DNA from: Furcasterigmium furcatum
Taxonomy: Eukaryota; Ascomycota; Sordariomycetes; Glomerellales; Plectosphaerellaceae
DNA: 64,000 bases
Assembly: GCA_001599815.1 (NCBI GenBank)
Contig: BCIA01000002.1
Location: 2,053,831-2,117,830 of the forward strand
Reading direction: 5' to 3'
Position 1 is the stretch's first letter. Every line of letters starts with the position of its first letter. The position numbers were made by a program, and so were the translations under genes. Positions 20,537-31,429 of this stretch are shown here, one piece after another. Under the pieces are notes generated by a model. It ran no database searches. It saw only the letters and a program-made list of their open reading frames with translations, and was not told the origin of the DNA.

Positions 20537-22365
20537 ATGGGAGTAATGTCTTCACATGGAGCGGAATGCAATGACTTTGCCTCATCTAGGCCAGAACTCC
20601 GAGAGCCATTGAGCCCGGTTGCCAACGGAGCCCCGTATTCAAGGGGATATCCGCATACACCTCCATCACCGCAAAACAACCCAGGACCGGTAGATCAGAC
20701 GTGCTGCGGGCTCAGCAGCCTATCTAATCACTACTTCCACAACACGCCGGGCCCTTCTAGGGTGCTGACGGCAGAGGAGCAGTGGCCACAGCTCTCTGTC
20801 TCCGTCAAGCCGGAGCCTTTGGAGCCGACCAGAGATGTCTCGGAGTTTCCAGCACACTCGCGCGACGCATCGCCGGATGCCGGCACTTTCTCCCCCAGAC
20901 CGTGAGAGAATCTTTTAAAGGCCCAACCGAACAGCTGCAGCTGCCATCGCTTGCAGCCATGACCGCAAACATGGCTCACGAACGGAACCTCGACGCAGTG
21001 CAGCGCCGGCTGCATGTCGCTGAGACGGAGGTGCAGCAACTGCGCGCCTGGAAGCTGCACGCAGAGGACCAGATCCGCGGCCAGAGAAGCGCCGTGGACC
21101 AGCAGTTCTCCGAGATGAACAAGCGCGTCCGCATCCTGGAGTACGATCTCAAGAAGACCCGAGCGTGAAAGCTCGAGGCCGAAGAGCGCCTTCAACGCCA
21201 AGTGGAGCTCATGGCAGAGATCGTCAAGCGCTGCCTCGGCGGCGATTCCGCGCACGTCCTGGAACGGAGAGAGAGGGAGTTGTCTCGGCAGGGCTCACAG
21301 CAACTGATCTCCGGAGCCGGGTGCGAGGGCGCTGCCGACGGCGCGGCAGGGTCGTCATCAATGGCCGTGCCCAGCATCGACCCTTTCATGACAGAGTCAA
21401 CGGAACACGGCCACCAGGAGGAACAGGGAGAGACCGGCCCCGTCGGTATGCTCTCGGCGCAGTCCATATCCCCCAAGCCCGAGCTAGACGCCACCTCAGC
21501 GGCTCCAGCTCGCAACTATCCATCCCGCAGCACGGGGAAGAAAGTGCCCAACCAGAAGCGAGTCAATCCACCCAAGAGCCCATACCAGCAGCCCAAGGGC
21601 AACTCGGGACAGAAAGCGAAAGCCCCTCCGCGACTTCAGAGCTCTTCGTCATCCACCTCCATTGAACCCGCCAGCACCTCCACGAGCTCGACATCGCCCA
21701 GCTTCAGCGGCGGTTTGCAGAACCCCATCGACCCTCCGACAACCCTCAAGGCGTCCGGCCTCATGGCGACACGGCCGGACGGAACCAAAGTCCCCATCTT
21801 CTACTTCTACAAACACCCCGACACGATCAAAGAGCAGTGGGACGAGTACGCCCACGGCCTGAACGGGCAACGTCCTGTCCGGGAGCTCGACGAGAAATAC
21901 ACGACAAAGTGGCGAAGCACCCAGTACTCGAGGACGTGGTACTGCCGCCGCAAGCGCCTCTGGGACCTCATCATCAACTTCATGAAGGACGGCCTCGACG
22001 AGGAGGAGGCAGTAGCCAAGGTGGACATGATGAGAGGCTCGGCAACAGTTGCAGGCTTCGTTGACCTGCTTGCACAGCAGAGCCGGAGGGCGAAGGACCC
22101 GTTTGGCGGGTTCATCGCGGCCAACGCCCAAGATGTCCCCTCGGGCGGCGTGAAGCGTGTGGCAAGGGACAGAAGAGAGAAGCGCAAGGAGAGGGAAACG
22201 GAGGAGGATGAAGAGACTCTCCAGGTTGAAAGCGAAGAGGAGAGGCCGAGGAAGAGGAGGACGTCCCTGAAGCTCAGGAGCCGTATGGTTGGCCCCTGGG
22301 ATGGAGAGGAGGCGGACACATCGTCAGACTCTGACAGCCAGGGTTCTTACAGCGAGTGGAACTGA
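20537..22365 (+). CDS. GCR1_C-domain (Gcr1-like DNA-binding) protein, disrupted by a frameshift and an in-frame TGA
   Basis: Three parts fit one protein. 20537-20895 encodes a Ser/Pro-rich disordered N-terminus with a VKPEP motif. 20905-21165 encodes a coiled coil (AHERNLDAVQRRLHVAETEV onward). 21169-22365 continues the coil and ends in a GCR1_C domain at about 21765-22050: YFYKHPDTIKEQWDEYAHGL, a conserved KWR, then RRKRLWDLI. The parts are separated by a one-base loss in the CCCCC run at 20892-20896 and by TGA 21166-21168. No GT-AG intron of normal size repairs either. The C-terminus is acidic and basic by turns, with nuclear-targeting RPRKRR. GCR1_C domains bind DNA in transcription factors such as yeast Gcr1 and also occur in Crypton-type tyrosine-recombinase transposons, so a domesticated or relic element is possible. 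Without repair, only the 387-aa part from ATG 21202 remains. Confidence 0.6.
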
Positions 22366-23100
22366 ACTGAGCACATAGAGAGAAGCCGAATTCACTTCAC
22401 CGACAAGAGAAAATCCTTCCTGAGGTTCCAGAACCACGTTCTCTGGGCAACCACCTGGCACGTACAGTATATATGATGATTCGCACGGCTTTCCGCACGG
22501 TGAAAAGGAGTGAGCCCTGAATGCAGTGCCCTGAATGCAGTGAAGCCACTCGAACTGCAGAACCACAGGCATTCAGAGACAAGAATAGCAGCTCTCCTCT
22601 AGAGCTATTCAGAGGCAGTAAATTCATAAAATCATAGTCACTCCAGGTGGTCCGTGTGCCTTCTCTGAGTGGTGACCCTGAGGCGTTCTGCACCCGTGGT
22701 TGTCGTTCTTGCACAGCAGCGAGACGCGTTCTCTCTCTTCGCGCGCCGCTCTGTTGTTTTCCCTCTTCCTCTTCCTCTTAATCTTCACAAATCACCTTTT
22801 CCTGGCGATTTTCCACTTTTCGGCTCTTCAACTCCGTCCTCACAACTCGCCCGACCGATACAAGACATCAACCACGGCCTTCAGCCATCGCGCGCACTCA
22901 GTAAAGCACTCAGGAGACTTCTCTTCATTATCCTTTTCTTTCATAAACTTCTTTCTTGCCTTTGAGCCCTGGCGCACCGACTTGCAAGACTTCAAGCAAC
23001 TCTGAGCTCGCAGTGCTTGTTCCACACCTAAACTCCGACCGGCAGAGCCGTCCGCATCAAGAGATCCCTTCAACACCGACCGATTCCCTCATAATAACGC
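22366..23100. other. Promoter and pyrimidine-rich leader of the 23,858 gene
   Basis: Contains a perfect 14-bp tandem duplication (GCCCTGAATGCAGT, 22514-22541). A strongly CT-rich stretch at about 22,730-22,960 is typical of transcription start regions of well-expressed fungal genes. Confidence 0.5.
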
Positions 23101-23704
23101 GTAAGTATTTCAAACTCATTTGCAGTTCTTTGATAGTGACTGACAGTTTGCTGCCCAGTTTGCACATTCTCTTCTCCATCACGCGTCCCGGTATCACGCG
23201 TCCCGCCACGTTCTCTTCCCATCAACCCCATTGTCTCCGATCGAGAGCAACGAGTCCCGATCACGAGAACCTCGATTGAGTCTTTGACAACTTTGTTGTA
23301 AGTATCTCAATCCATCTCTGACATTTTATGGCCTTTGACAACCTCATTGCTTAGCTCCCGTAACCTCGCGTCCATCACAAGTCCTGGCACGTTCTCATTT
23401 TCGTCAACCTCATCGTCTCTGATCGAGAGGAAGCCCGTCCACATCACGAGACCCAAGATCCCGTCCTTGACAACCCTGTCGTAAGTGTTTGAATGCATGT
23501 CTGATACCTAGATCATCTCTGACAACTTTCTTGCTTAGCCCCTTTAAAATCACGTCCACCCCACGTCCCGACGTGTCATTATCATCGCCTCCGACCGGGA
23601 GAACTGTTCCGACTGTGAGAACCCGTCCTTTACTGCTTCCTTGTGAGTACTCCAAGCCATTTTCTGTCCTTGGTTATCATGACTGACAGTTTGTTGTAAC
23701 CCAG
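23101..23704 (+). repeat. Four diverged tandem exon-plus-intron cassettes in a 5' leader
   Basis: Four intron-like segments with good signals recur: 23101-23158, 23298-23354, 23481-23538 and 23643-23704 (58, 57, 58 and 62 nt). Donors are GTAAGT or GTGAGT, with a CTGAC-like branch site and TTAG or CCAG ends. The intervening exon-like segments (23159-23297, 23355-23480, 23539-23642) resemble each other: ACG..CCC near the start, CATCG..CTCCGA or CTCTGATCGAGAG in the middle, and TTGACAAC before the next donor in two of three. Copies start 197, 183 and 162 bp apart. Spliced together, the exon-like parts stay open in one frame that lacks an ATG and ends at a TGA in the next segment, out of frame with the main CDS. 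I read this as a multi-intron untranslated leader made by repeated tandem duplication. Confidence 0.6.
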
Positions 23705-23857
23705 TCTCTTTAACCCTCGAAGTCCACTCCCGGCGTGTCTCTCGAACAACTGAAGCTTCACCTCCCACATATCCAACCTGAGTTTTCATCTCAATATCAT
23801 AACTTTGTCCCATTTCTAACTGTACACTCACTCAGGTCCCTTTATCACATCACCGCA

Positions 23858-25642
23858 ATGTCGATCAACGAGTCCAAGACCGTTGTGCCTGAGCTGAGCG
23901 ACACCGCCAGCGGCAGTGCCTTTGACACCCGCACTGTCAGCGAGGGAACTCAGGAGAGTACCAAGCAGCTCCTCCGCCCTGCTCAGACGGCCAATGGCTC
24001 TCTTCATACCGCGCCCCTTTCCCGCGACTCGTTCAACGTCCACCGCATGCGTCTCATGGCACAGAACCAGAACCAGGGTCAGCAGAATCTGGGCCACACT
24101 CCGACCAAGGGCATCTACAAGTTCTACAGGGTTGGTTCTACCGGTCAAGTTTCTCCCTGGCCCTTCAGGAACGCGACTCCCCGCGAATCCCTCGGTTCCG
24201 TTGATGTCTCTCTCATGTCGTCTGCCCCCCCTTCCATGCAGGCTCGCACCGTCAGCGACCTCTCTTCCTCCGACCGTAATGAGAACGGAATCGACGCTGG
24301 CGTCAGCAGTGCCTCGTCCGTCATTGTCCGCCCTAGCGCCATCAACAAGGTCACCATTCACGAGGTCACGAGCTGCCACAAGAGCGATCTCCTGAACATC
24401 AACGGATCCTCCTCAGGTGCTCTCACCGATCGCCCCCCTACCCCTATCCCCGCCTTGACCATTCGCAGCGTCAACGACAACGCGCTCGACGACCGCAATG
24501 CTCAGTTGACCAGTGATGAGAACAACGTTGGCCCCAACGAGCATGAGAGCCCCTTTGCCGATCAGGCCGGTCCCATTGAACAGGTTCTTCGGGCTCCTAC
24601 CGCACCCGGCATGCACGACGTGGCTCCCTGGACCAGGATGCCCATGAACAACGGAGGCCCGTCTGTCTACACCGGCAATCGTTCTCGTGCTCTCTCTCGC
24701 ACCTCTGACGGATCGCACAACATCTCCCAGATCCCTCGCATGTCGAGCATCGACCTCGGACGCACTGCTCGCGAGTTCCTCCGTCCTTCGCAGGCGAACC
24801 TTCGTGGTGCCGGCCACGATCGCACTCCCTCGCCCCCCATCGTCCGCACCCGTGGCCTTGTCCGTCGTGCTCCCGTCTGGGACACGACCTACATCAACGA
24901 AGCCTTCGGCCACCCGAAGGTCCTCAAGGTCGCAGGCGGGGTCTTCATCATCTTCGTGTTCACCCTCGTGAGTGGCATCGCTGTCGTTACGGCTTACACC
25001 GTTCGTGGCGTTCCCATCGATGCCGGCCACATCAGCTGGATTATCCTCAACGTCGCGACTGCCCTCCTCTCCGGCACCTTCCTTTACGCCGTCTACACGC
25101 GTAACCGCGAGCAGCACAAGAAGGAGCGCGCGGAGCTTCTCGCCCTCCGCGCCCGCCACTCGCGCCACCAAGACGAGTGCCGCGACCTCGAGGGCCAGAT
25201 CGAGCTCGCGAACATTGAGCTCGCCCACCTGCGCAACGCCAACGACGCGGGCAACGAGTTCCTCGTTGCTCGCGTCGACAGCCAGGTCAACCGCCGGATC
25301 GCGGAGATCATGGCCCAGGGCCAGGGCAGCGACGGGGAGACCGTTCGCGTGGCTCCCCCGAGCAACTGCTCGATTCGCGGCGCGGCCACCCCGACTGGCA
25401 GGCGCCAGGGCAGCTACCAGTCGCCGCCCCCTCCTCCCCCTTCGCCCTCGAGCACGATCGAGCGCGAGGGCGCGCGCAACCCGCGCCGCGTGGGCGTGAC
25501 CCCCTCCGGCTCTGAGGCCTCGATCCTCACGCAGCTGTGCGAGGGGGTCATCGCCAACAACGGTGGCCCTCGTGCCCAGGGGGGCAACACCCCCCTCTCC
25601 ATCATCAGGGAGAGGGAGGGCTCCTCCTCCAACTGGGCTTAG
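23858..25642 (+). CDS. Two-TM protein with long disordered N-terminus and coiled coil (594 aa)
   Basis: Single-exon CDS from ATG 23858 (ACCGCAATGTCG). Residues 1-355 are Ser/Thr/Pro/Asn-rich and disordered with many SP/TP sites. Two hydrophobic helices follow, about 358-382 (VAGGVFIIFVFTLVSGIAVV) and 393-413, separated by a short loop. Next comes a charged coiled coil of about 55 residues (NREQHKKERAELLALRARH and on), and a tail with a run of seven prolines. No known domain. The topology puts the disordered region and the coil on the same side, as in a hairpin membrane anchor. A stop-free frame continues upstream to 23735 without an ATG, so the leader lies directly against the CDS. Confidence 0.75.
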   Translation: MSINESKTVVPELSDTASGSAFDTRTVSEGTQESTKQLLRPAQTANGSLHTAPLSRDSFNVHRMRLMAQNQNQGQQNLGHTPTKGIYKFYRVGSTGQVSPWPFRNATPRESLGSVDVSLMSSAPPSMQARTVSDLSSSDRNENGIDAGVSSASSVIVRPSAINKVTIHEVTSCHKSDLLNINGSSSGALTDRPPTPIPALTIRSVNDNALDDRNAQLTSDENNVGPNEHESPFADQAGPIEQVLRAPTAPGMHDVAPWTRMPMNNGGPSVYTGNRSRALSRTSDGSHNISQIPRMSSIDLGRTAREFLRPSQANLRGAGHDRTPSPPIVRTRGLVRRAPVWDTTYINEAFGHPKVLKVAGGVFIIFVFTLVSGIAVVTAYTVRGVPIDAGHISWIILNVATALLSGTFLYAVYTRNREQHKKERAELLALRARHSRHQDECRDLEGQIELANIELAHLRNANDAGNEFLVARVDSQVNRRIAEIMAQGQGSDGETVRVAPPSNCSIRGAATPTGRRQGSYQSPPPPPPSPSSTIEREGARNPRRVGVTPSGSEASILTQLCEGVIANNGGPRAQGGNTPLSIIREREGSSSNWA

Positions 25643-26752
25643 GTTGAGGCGGGAGTTGGTTGAGCCGGGGTTTGTTTGATTAGGGACTGGGATGAGGCAG
25701 CACCATGATGAGATGGGTGCGCAATGAAATGTCTGAATATTGGGATAGGGGCGTAACGGAACAAAGCTGAATTGAAACCACTGCAAAAGAGATGGCTGCT
25801 CTGTGAAATGTGTGAACAATGATCTGGCTGCTGAACAAGACAGCATCGCCTAGAGATGTCTGGCGAGCAAGATGACTGCTCATTGAGGCAAAGCCGTGAT
25901 GAGAGAGCATCAAGACAAGATACTTTCGCAATGAGCCACTATCGTATTGAGATAACTGAGGGTCCAGTCAGTTATCTGATCAGATAGCATCGCAATGAGG
26001 TCCTGTTAGGACGAGATATCTTTGTGTTGAGTTGCTGTTGGAATGAGGCACTATTGTGTTGAGATCTAGAGTATTGAGACAACTGGGTGTTCAAATGGTT
26101 GCGAAGCCAGATGTCCCTACGATGAGATACTTCCATGTTGAATTATCATCGTAATGAGATACATCCCCGTCAAGATACTTGCGTAAGGAGGCATCATCAC
26201 GATGAAATAGCTTGGTGTTGAATTCTTATCGCAACAAGGGCCCTGTTATGTTGAGGCACAGTCGCAACGAGACCGAATTCTGATGACCTACTGCCACGTT
26301 GAGACTCCAGGATACTAGGATAGCAGGTCTTGATGATAGCAGAGTATCAGGATAGGAGGCCATCAAGTTAGCAGCCCGATGAACAGCAGCGCGATGAGAT
26401 TCCTGGGAACAAAACATGATCATATGAGTGCCAGGGTGCTGACGTTTCAGGAAATAAAGGTAGCAGCATAATGAGACCGTAGTAAAAGTCCTCTGGGCCA
26501 ACAAGGACGCTGCGGATATGTTCTCAATCACACTGGTTGTCAGGATTACTGTCATGGGTGCATCAGGACGGCCTCGCTGACCTGTCACGTTTTGGACGGC
26601 CAGAAAGAAGAATGAAGAGGGCCCGGAGCCCTTTAGGTAAATGAGGAGTTCTAATCGTACAATGTATAGAAATAGGATGGGTGATGACCAGCACACGTTG
26701 GCGTTCTTCCAGGAATTCGGCTCCATGGCCCAAGTCATTCCCAATCCGGCTT
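25643..26752 (+). repeat. Decayed 16-17 bp tandem array, mainly 25,690-26,450
   Basis: A rhythmic pattern of TGAG or TTGA cores recurs about every 16-17 bp, for example TCGCAATGAGCCACTA, TCGTATTGAGATAACT, TCGCAATGAGGTCCTG, TACGATGAGATACTTC and TCGTAATGAGATACAT. Units differ by many substitutions. The array starts just after the stop codon of the 23,858 gene and may lie in its 3' UTR. From about 26,450 to 26,752 I see nothing specific. Confidence 0.6.
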
Positions 26753-28938
26753 TCAAGTGGACTCCCCTGAGACTTTGGGGCTTATGTCGTTCTCGCATTG
26801 GTGAGGCTGGTGGTCCTCGGAGCAGGTTTCGTGGTGGGGGCGCCGCGTGGTGCTGGTTGCGTATGTGACGAGAGGATCGAGATGGTCCATGGTGCTCCCA
26901 GCAACTGACGTGCGACCGCGGGGAGTGTCAACCTCTGCTGCGTGGTCCTCAGATTCGGCGGACGGCGCAGGCGCGCGGGTGCCTCGGGCGCCGCCAATTG
27001 GGCCTTGCAGAACAGCGGAGAGCTTCCGCGTCACGGCCTTCCCCCCTTCGCGTAGACGGTCCATGAAGTGAGGCGTGCCGGGCTGGTGTTTGTGCAGCGG
27101 AATGAATGGTATGCCACTCTTTGCCGTGCCGGTGCCTCCGCGTTTGCTAGAAGAGTTGCCGATGGAGACGCCAGGGCTGAGCTCGGGGCTGAGGGGAGCC
27201 TTGATGCTTGCTTCCGTTGCCCGCCGGGTGACCGGGATGGAGTACGTGCCGCTGTCGAAGATGTCCTGGTGAAACAGTTCCCGGTTGCACTGCCTCTGCC
27301 TCACGGGCTCGTTGATGACAACTGTTGGTATGGGAGCCACGCTACCACTTCGGGCGTCGATGCCGAGGTGGTACATGTCGTCCCTCTCTTGTCCGGGTGG
27401 CGTGGTGGATAGATCGGCTGGCGGACTCAACCAGTCCTCTGTGTCGTCACGCTTGAGTAAAGCAGGGAAGGACTCCAAGGAGAATCGCTTGATCGGCGTG
27501 GACCCTGTCGGCGAGTTCTCTTTGAGGCCGTCCCGAGGTGTGGATGCGCTATGCTGGCTGTCCGAGAAGCCGCGAAACCTAGCAAATCTCTCGTGGGCCG
27601 GGGTGGTGCTCGCAGTCTCAACGCGAAGAGTGGAAACGGAGAACTTTGAGTCGCACGCGGACAGCCGTCGAGTGGAAGCATCGCCAAAGCTCTCGAGTGT
27701 CCCCCATCTGGTAATGGCGGTTTCGTTGGCGTTGTTCAGCCACTTGATGTCAGTGATGCTCCGGCGGGAGAGTATCGTTGTTTTGGGCTCATGTGGCTGC
27801 ACCTTGATGCAGACTCGGCCGCTATCTAAGCTTCGCGAGAGAAATGAAGTCTGAGGTTGGCTGATGGTGGTGGCAGGGTCTGCCAGCGTGGATGCCTGTA
27901 GTTCGATGGCATTGGCAAGGAGGCTGGGCCGCTTAATGAGTGCTGTTGACTGTCCAGAAACCCACTTGTCCGAGTCTGATGGAAAACCTGTGGAAGATGA
28001 AAGTCTTGACGAGGAGTGAACTTCTTGAAGGGCGGTTTGGACGATCATGGTGAGATGTGACCGGTCTAGCAGCCACTGACTGGTATTGGGGTGGAAATGT
28101 CCTGCATCAGGGCCATGATCATGTATGTCGGCAGCAGCTCGCTCTTGATATCCAAGCCTGTCTTGAATCTTGTCTAGGATGTCTTGAACAAGCTCGTCGT
28201 CGCCTCTGCCTCCCAGAGACGGACTCGAGCCTCGACGCATGGCAGCACTCTGCGATGGGAGGATGGCATCGCGATTTCTGACAGGTATGGGGGTTATGTG
28301 ATCTTGAGAGAGCGAGTGTGCGGAGGTCATTTGATCGAGCTCGCCCATCGACGCATGGGAACCGGTGGCTCTGGTACTGACCAGGCTGATTTCGGAGCTG
28401 GTAACCCCATGTCGCGAGGGGGCGAGACAACCGTCTCCTGCGTCGGCTATCAGCAGTGAGCTATTCCGGGAGGAAAATCAAAAAGAATAAACTTGCCTCG
28501 ACCAAAGGCGCCGACAAGGTGACCTCGCCAAGCAGCCTCGCGTGCCGCAAGAGGCAGACACTTCTGGTGCGCAAGCAGGCTGTCGGCATCTTCACTCCTG
28601 CATTGAGAGGGCCTTGGGTATTGGACGTCCGGCTGTTTTTGCTAGACACAGTCTTCGGGCTTCCCTTGGCACACAAGGCTGCAAAGAATGGTATGCTCGG
28701 GCCGGGGCGAGAGGGCCGAGGCGCGCGTCTGCTCTTCGGCCCGCTGACCGTCCCATGCCGTCTGGAACGAGTCCTGACGAGACGTCCCGGTTGCCGGTGC
28801 CGGAGGGAACAGAACAGTCAAGACCTCGCCAGAGGTGCCCGCTGTATCTGGAAGCTGTGTCGAGCAGTGGTCGAGGCTCTCGTTGCGTGAGGGCAGGGCG
28901 CTGACGAACTTGTCATCGTCAGAGCCTCTGTCTGACAT
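26753..28938 (-). CDS. Hypothetical disordered protein; 5' exon structure uncertain
   Basis: The main exon is solid: an open frame from 28446 down to TGA 26753, encoding about 560 Ser/Arg/Pro-rich residues with many RRxS-type basophilic kinase sites (for example KRFSLESFPALLKRDD) and a basic segment RLREGGKAVTRKLSAVLQ near the C-terminus. It may start at ATG 28348 or be joined to 28493 and beyond through a 46-nt intron (28492-28447, weak donor GTTTAT, TAG acceptor). A good ATG at 28938 opens an acidic N-terminus (SDRGSDDDKFVSALPSRNES). However, the frame changes between about 28,690 and 28,850, so a further intron or a one-base error is needed to link them. No domain is recognised; regulation by phosphorylation is a guess. 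Confidence 0.5.
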
Positions 28939-29632
28939 GGCGGTGGGAGCGGGTATTAGTAGATGAGGAGGCTCAGACTCCCACGGCACTAAACTGGAAT
29001 GAAATCAAGAAACGAAGTAGAATCTGAGGGTAGCAATGCGGTGTCTGGGGGAGGTCGACAAAGAAGGGCTCGCTCGAGGTGCAGAAGGACTCATTGTCCC
29101 GGAGGAGAGGCAGCTAGGTGGGCAACTGCAGGTGATTATGGTCGGTCCCTCCTGCCGGATGGGATCTATTACCACGGGTACGGAACACAGGAGGCGAGAT
29201 GGCAACTTCCCCTTTGCAGGGCAACAAACAGTTGATGTATCAAGGGTGGATCCTGCCGAGGGGCAGCGACTGGGCATGCTGTGCCCTCAGAATCACATGT
29301 AGGTGACGCAGAATGTAATGGATAAAAGCCTGAGTCTCTTCAGAAATCCCGTGTTTGAGCAACAATGTCGTCAATCATGGGTGCTGAGGCGATTGCTGGT
29401 GTCAGGATGATGCTTGGTATCAGTTCGGGTCCAGCAGCCCACAGAGAAGGAGTCTCCACAGTATTTCCCCCATCGCACTGTCGCACCGGCACTGTCTCCA
29501 TCCGCCAATGAAATCCCTGCGCAATCTTTTGCCTTTGTTCACCACCGAACTTTTTGTCGTACGCCCATCCGACTCTTGACGGCGGCGCTTAGCTGCGCAA
29601 CAGCCTGATCCCCCACGACCACATCTGCAGCA
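28939..29632. other. Divergent intergenic region
   Basis: Promoter space between a minus-strand unknown gene and the plus-strand RRM gene. No clear motif or RNA gene seen. Confidence 0.4.
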
Positions 29633-31429
29633 ATGCCCGAGGCGGCTATCACGACCAGATCCCAAGATTCTGGCGCCGAACCCGACCACACGAGGCTGCA
29701 CATCACCCCGTTCGACGCCGATCTTCTCTCGTTCGTGCTCCCCGCCAGCATCCGCCCCAACGCCCGGAACATCTCCTACCACACCGTCCAGACCGGCCAC
29801 GACAAGCGCTTCGGCTTCGTCGACCTGCCCACCGAAGACGCAGACAGGATACGGAAGAAGCTGAATGGCAGTGTTCTGAAGGGGGCCAAGATGCGTATTG
29901 AAAAGGCCCGACCAGAGACCTGGCAGGACGACCTCGCCGGGAAAGAGATGGTCCCCGACAAGAAGAGGAAGAAGACCAAGGACGAGGGCAAGGAAGACAA
30001 GAAGAAGCGCAAGAAGGACCATAACCTCGTCGAGGGCGTCGAGCTCCAGGACGGCCGCAAGGTCAAGCGCGGGTGGACCGTCTCGAACGAGGACAAGATC
30101 AAGGAGAAGCGCAAGTCCAAGAAGGAGAGGGACCAGGAGAAGAGCGACGCCAAGGACAAGAAGAAAGAGAAGAAGCGCGAGGAGAGGTCAAAGTACACTG
30201 ACAAGGAGGAATGCCTGCTCAAGACCAAGCTGCCCGGAGGCCCGGCGCAGGCGGACGGGGACGACTCGGATCGGAAGAAGCGAAAGAAGGGCAAGGCACG
30301 GGAAACGGTCGTCCACGAGTTCGCCAACACCACCAAGTTTCCCACGTTCCTCAGGGCGAACAAGGCCTCGGGCACCGACTCGGGTGCGACGGAATTCGTG
30401 GAGGGCAAGGGCTGGGTCGACGCGGAAGGAAATCTGGTCGAGGAGGTCAAATCGAAGCCGGTGCGCAAGTCCAAACCGGCTCCGAAGAAGGTCACGCCCG
30501 CTCCTCAGCCCGAAGACGACACGAGCAGTGAGAGCTCCTCTGAGGATGAGGAGCCAAGCAAGCCCGCAGCCCCCGCCGCCAAGTCTGTGTCCGTCGTTGC
30601 GCCTGCAGACGATACGACGAGCAGCAGTGGAAGCTCGTCCGAGGATGAGGGCGACTCAGAGCGGGGAACCGCAGAGCCTCCCAACACTGCCATTGCGACG
30701 CCCGCAAAGTCCATCCTCAAGTCCAGGCCGCCGCCTGTCGCCGAAGACGACGACGCCACGAGCAGCAGCGGCTCCTCATCTGAAGACTCAGACGCGGACT
30801 CGGATGATGAGAAACCCTCGCAGGCCACGATTATTGCGCCAAGCCCCGTCGATGCTCTCAAGAACGACGCTCGACCCAAGTCTTCCAGCTCCAACGTCAG
30901 TCTGACCATCAAGATCCCCCCGCCACCGCCCATGACGCCCGGCAAGGTGCACCCCTTGGAAGCGCTCTACAAGCGAAACCAGGAGGCAGATGCGGCCGGA
31001 GACGACGAGGCGCAGCCGTTCAGCTTCTTTGGCGGCAACGACGACATCGACGAGGACGAATCCGCCGCGGGTGCCACGACACAGGTGCCGATGACCCCGT
31101 TCACGCAGAGGGACTTTGAATGGCGCAACGTCAGGAGCGCGGCGCCAACACCGGACACGGCACACCCGTCAAAGGTGAAGAATTTCTGGGCCATCGGATC
31201 CGAGGGCGCTGATGAGGAGATGGTGGACGACGACATGGATCTGAATGATGTCGGTGCCGAGGGAGAATCATCCGCGGCCGGGGAGGCATCTGGACCCGGC
31301 GGGGAGTTCCAGAAATGGTTCTGGGAGAACCGGCGAGACCTGAACAGGTCATGGATGCAACGCCGCAAGACGGTGTCAAAGGAGAAGAGGCATCGCGACA
31401 ACAAGTCTCGTGCGGCAAAGGCGGTGTAA
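29633..31429 (+). CDS. NOL8/Nop8-like RRM protein, ribosome biogenesis (598 aa)
   Basis: Single-exon gene from ATG 29633. Residues about 18-95 form an RRM: LHITPFDADLLSFVLP (beta1), an RNP1-like KRFGFVDLP and the final GAKMRIEKARP strand. A long Lys-rich low-complexity part (100-190) follows, then GWTVSNEDKIKEK, a YTDKEECLLKTKLPGG motif, alternating DDTSSSGSSSEDE acidic Ser blocks resembling SRP40/Nopp140 tracts, and a conserved C-terminus FQKWFWENRRDLNRSWMQRR. This architecture matches fungal relatives of yeast Nop8 and human NOL8, nucleolar factors for the 60S subunit. The acidic Ser tracts are likely CK2 targets. Family assignment is from memory of the architecture; the exact ortholog name is uncertain. 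Confidence 0.75.
   Translation: MPEAAITTRSQDSGAEPDHTRLHITPFDADLLSFVLPASIRPNARNISYHTVQTGHDKRFGFVDLPTEDADRIRKKLNGSVLKGAKMRIEKARPETWQDDLAGKEMVPDKKRKKTKDEGKEDKKKRKKDHNLVEGVELQDGRKVKRGWTVSNEDKIKEKRKSKKERDQEKSDAKDKKKEKKREERSKYTDKEECLLKTKLPGGPAQADGDDSDRKKRKKGKARETVVHEFANTTKFPTFLRANKASGTDSGATEFVEGKGWVDAEGNLVEEVKSKPVRKSKPAPKKVTPAPQPEDDTSSESSSEDEEPSKPAAPAAKSVSVVAPADDTTSSSGSSSEDEGDSERGTAEPPNTAIATPAKSILKSRPPPVAEDDDATSSSGSSSEDSDADSDDEKPSQATIIAPSPVDALKNDARPKSSSSNVSLTIKIPPPPPMTPGKVHPLEALYKRNQEADAAGDDEAQPFSFFGGNDDIDEDESAAGATTQVPMTPFTQRDFEWRNVRSAAPTPDTAHPSKVKNFWAIGSEGADEEMVDDDMDLNDVGAEGESSAAGEASGPGGEFQKWFWENRRDLNRSWMQRRKTVSKEKRHRDNKSRAAKAV

Noticed and set aside
20690..20760. Possible intron (GTAGAT...CTAAT...TTCTAG) in the GCR1_C gene that would change frame
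   Set aside because: The frame it would create downstream is poorer protein than the one it removes, which has the VKPEP and Ser/Pro-rich sequence; a one-base loss at the C run fits better.
22669..23005. Hydrophobic open frames in the 22.7-23.0 kb leader
   Set aside because: They reflect the CT-rich leader composition (Phe/Leu/Ser), not a membrane protein; one lacks an ATG.
22947..23730. Continuous frame across the spliced leader cassettes as a coding gene
   Set aside because: No ATG is found in frame and it ends out of frame with the main CDS; kept only as an observation.
24413..25846. Long minus-strand frame opposite the two-TM gene
   Set aside because: Arg/Val/Ala-rich shadow of a GC-biased plus-strand gene.
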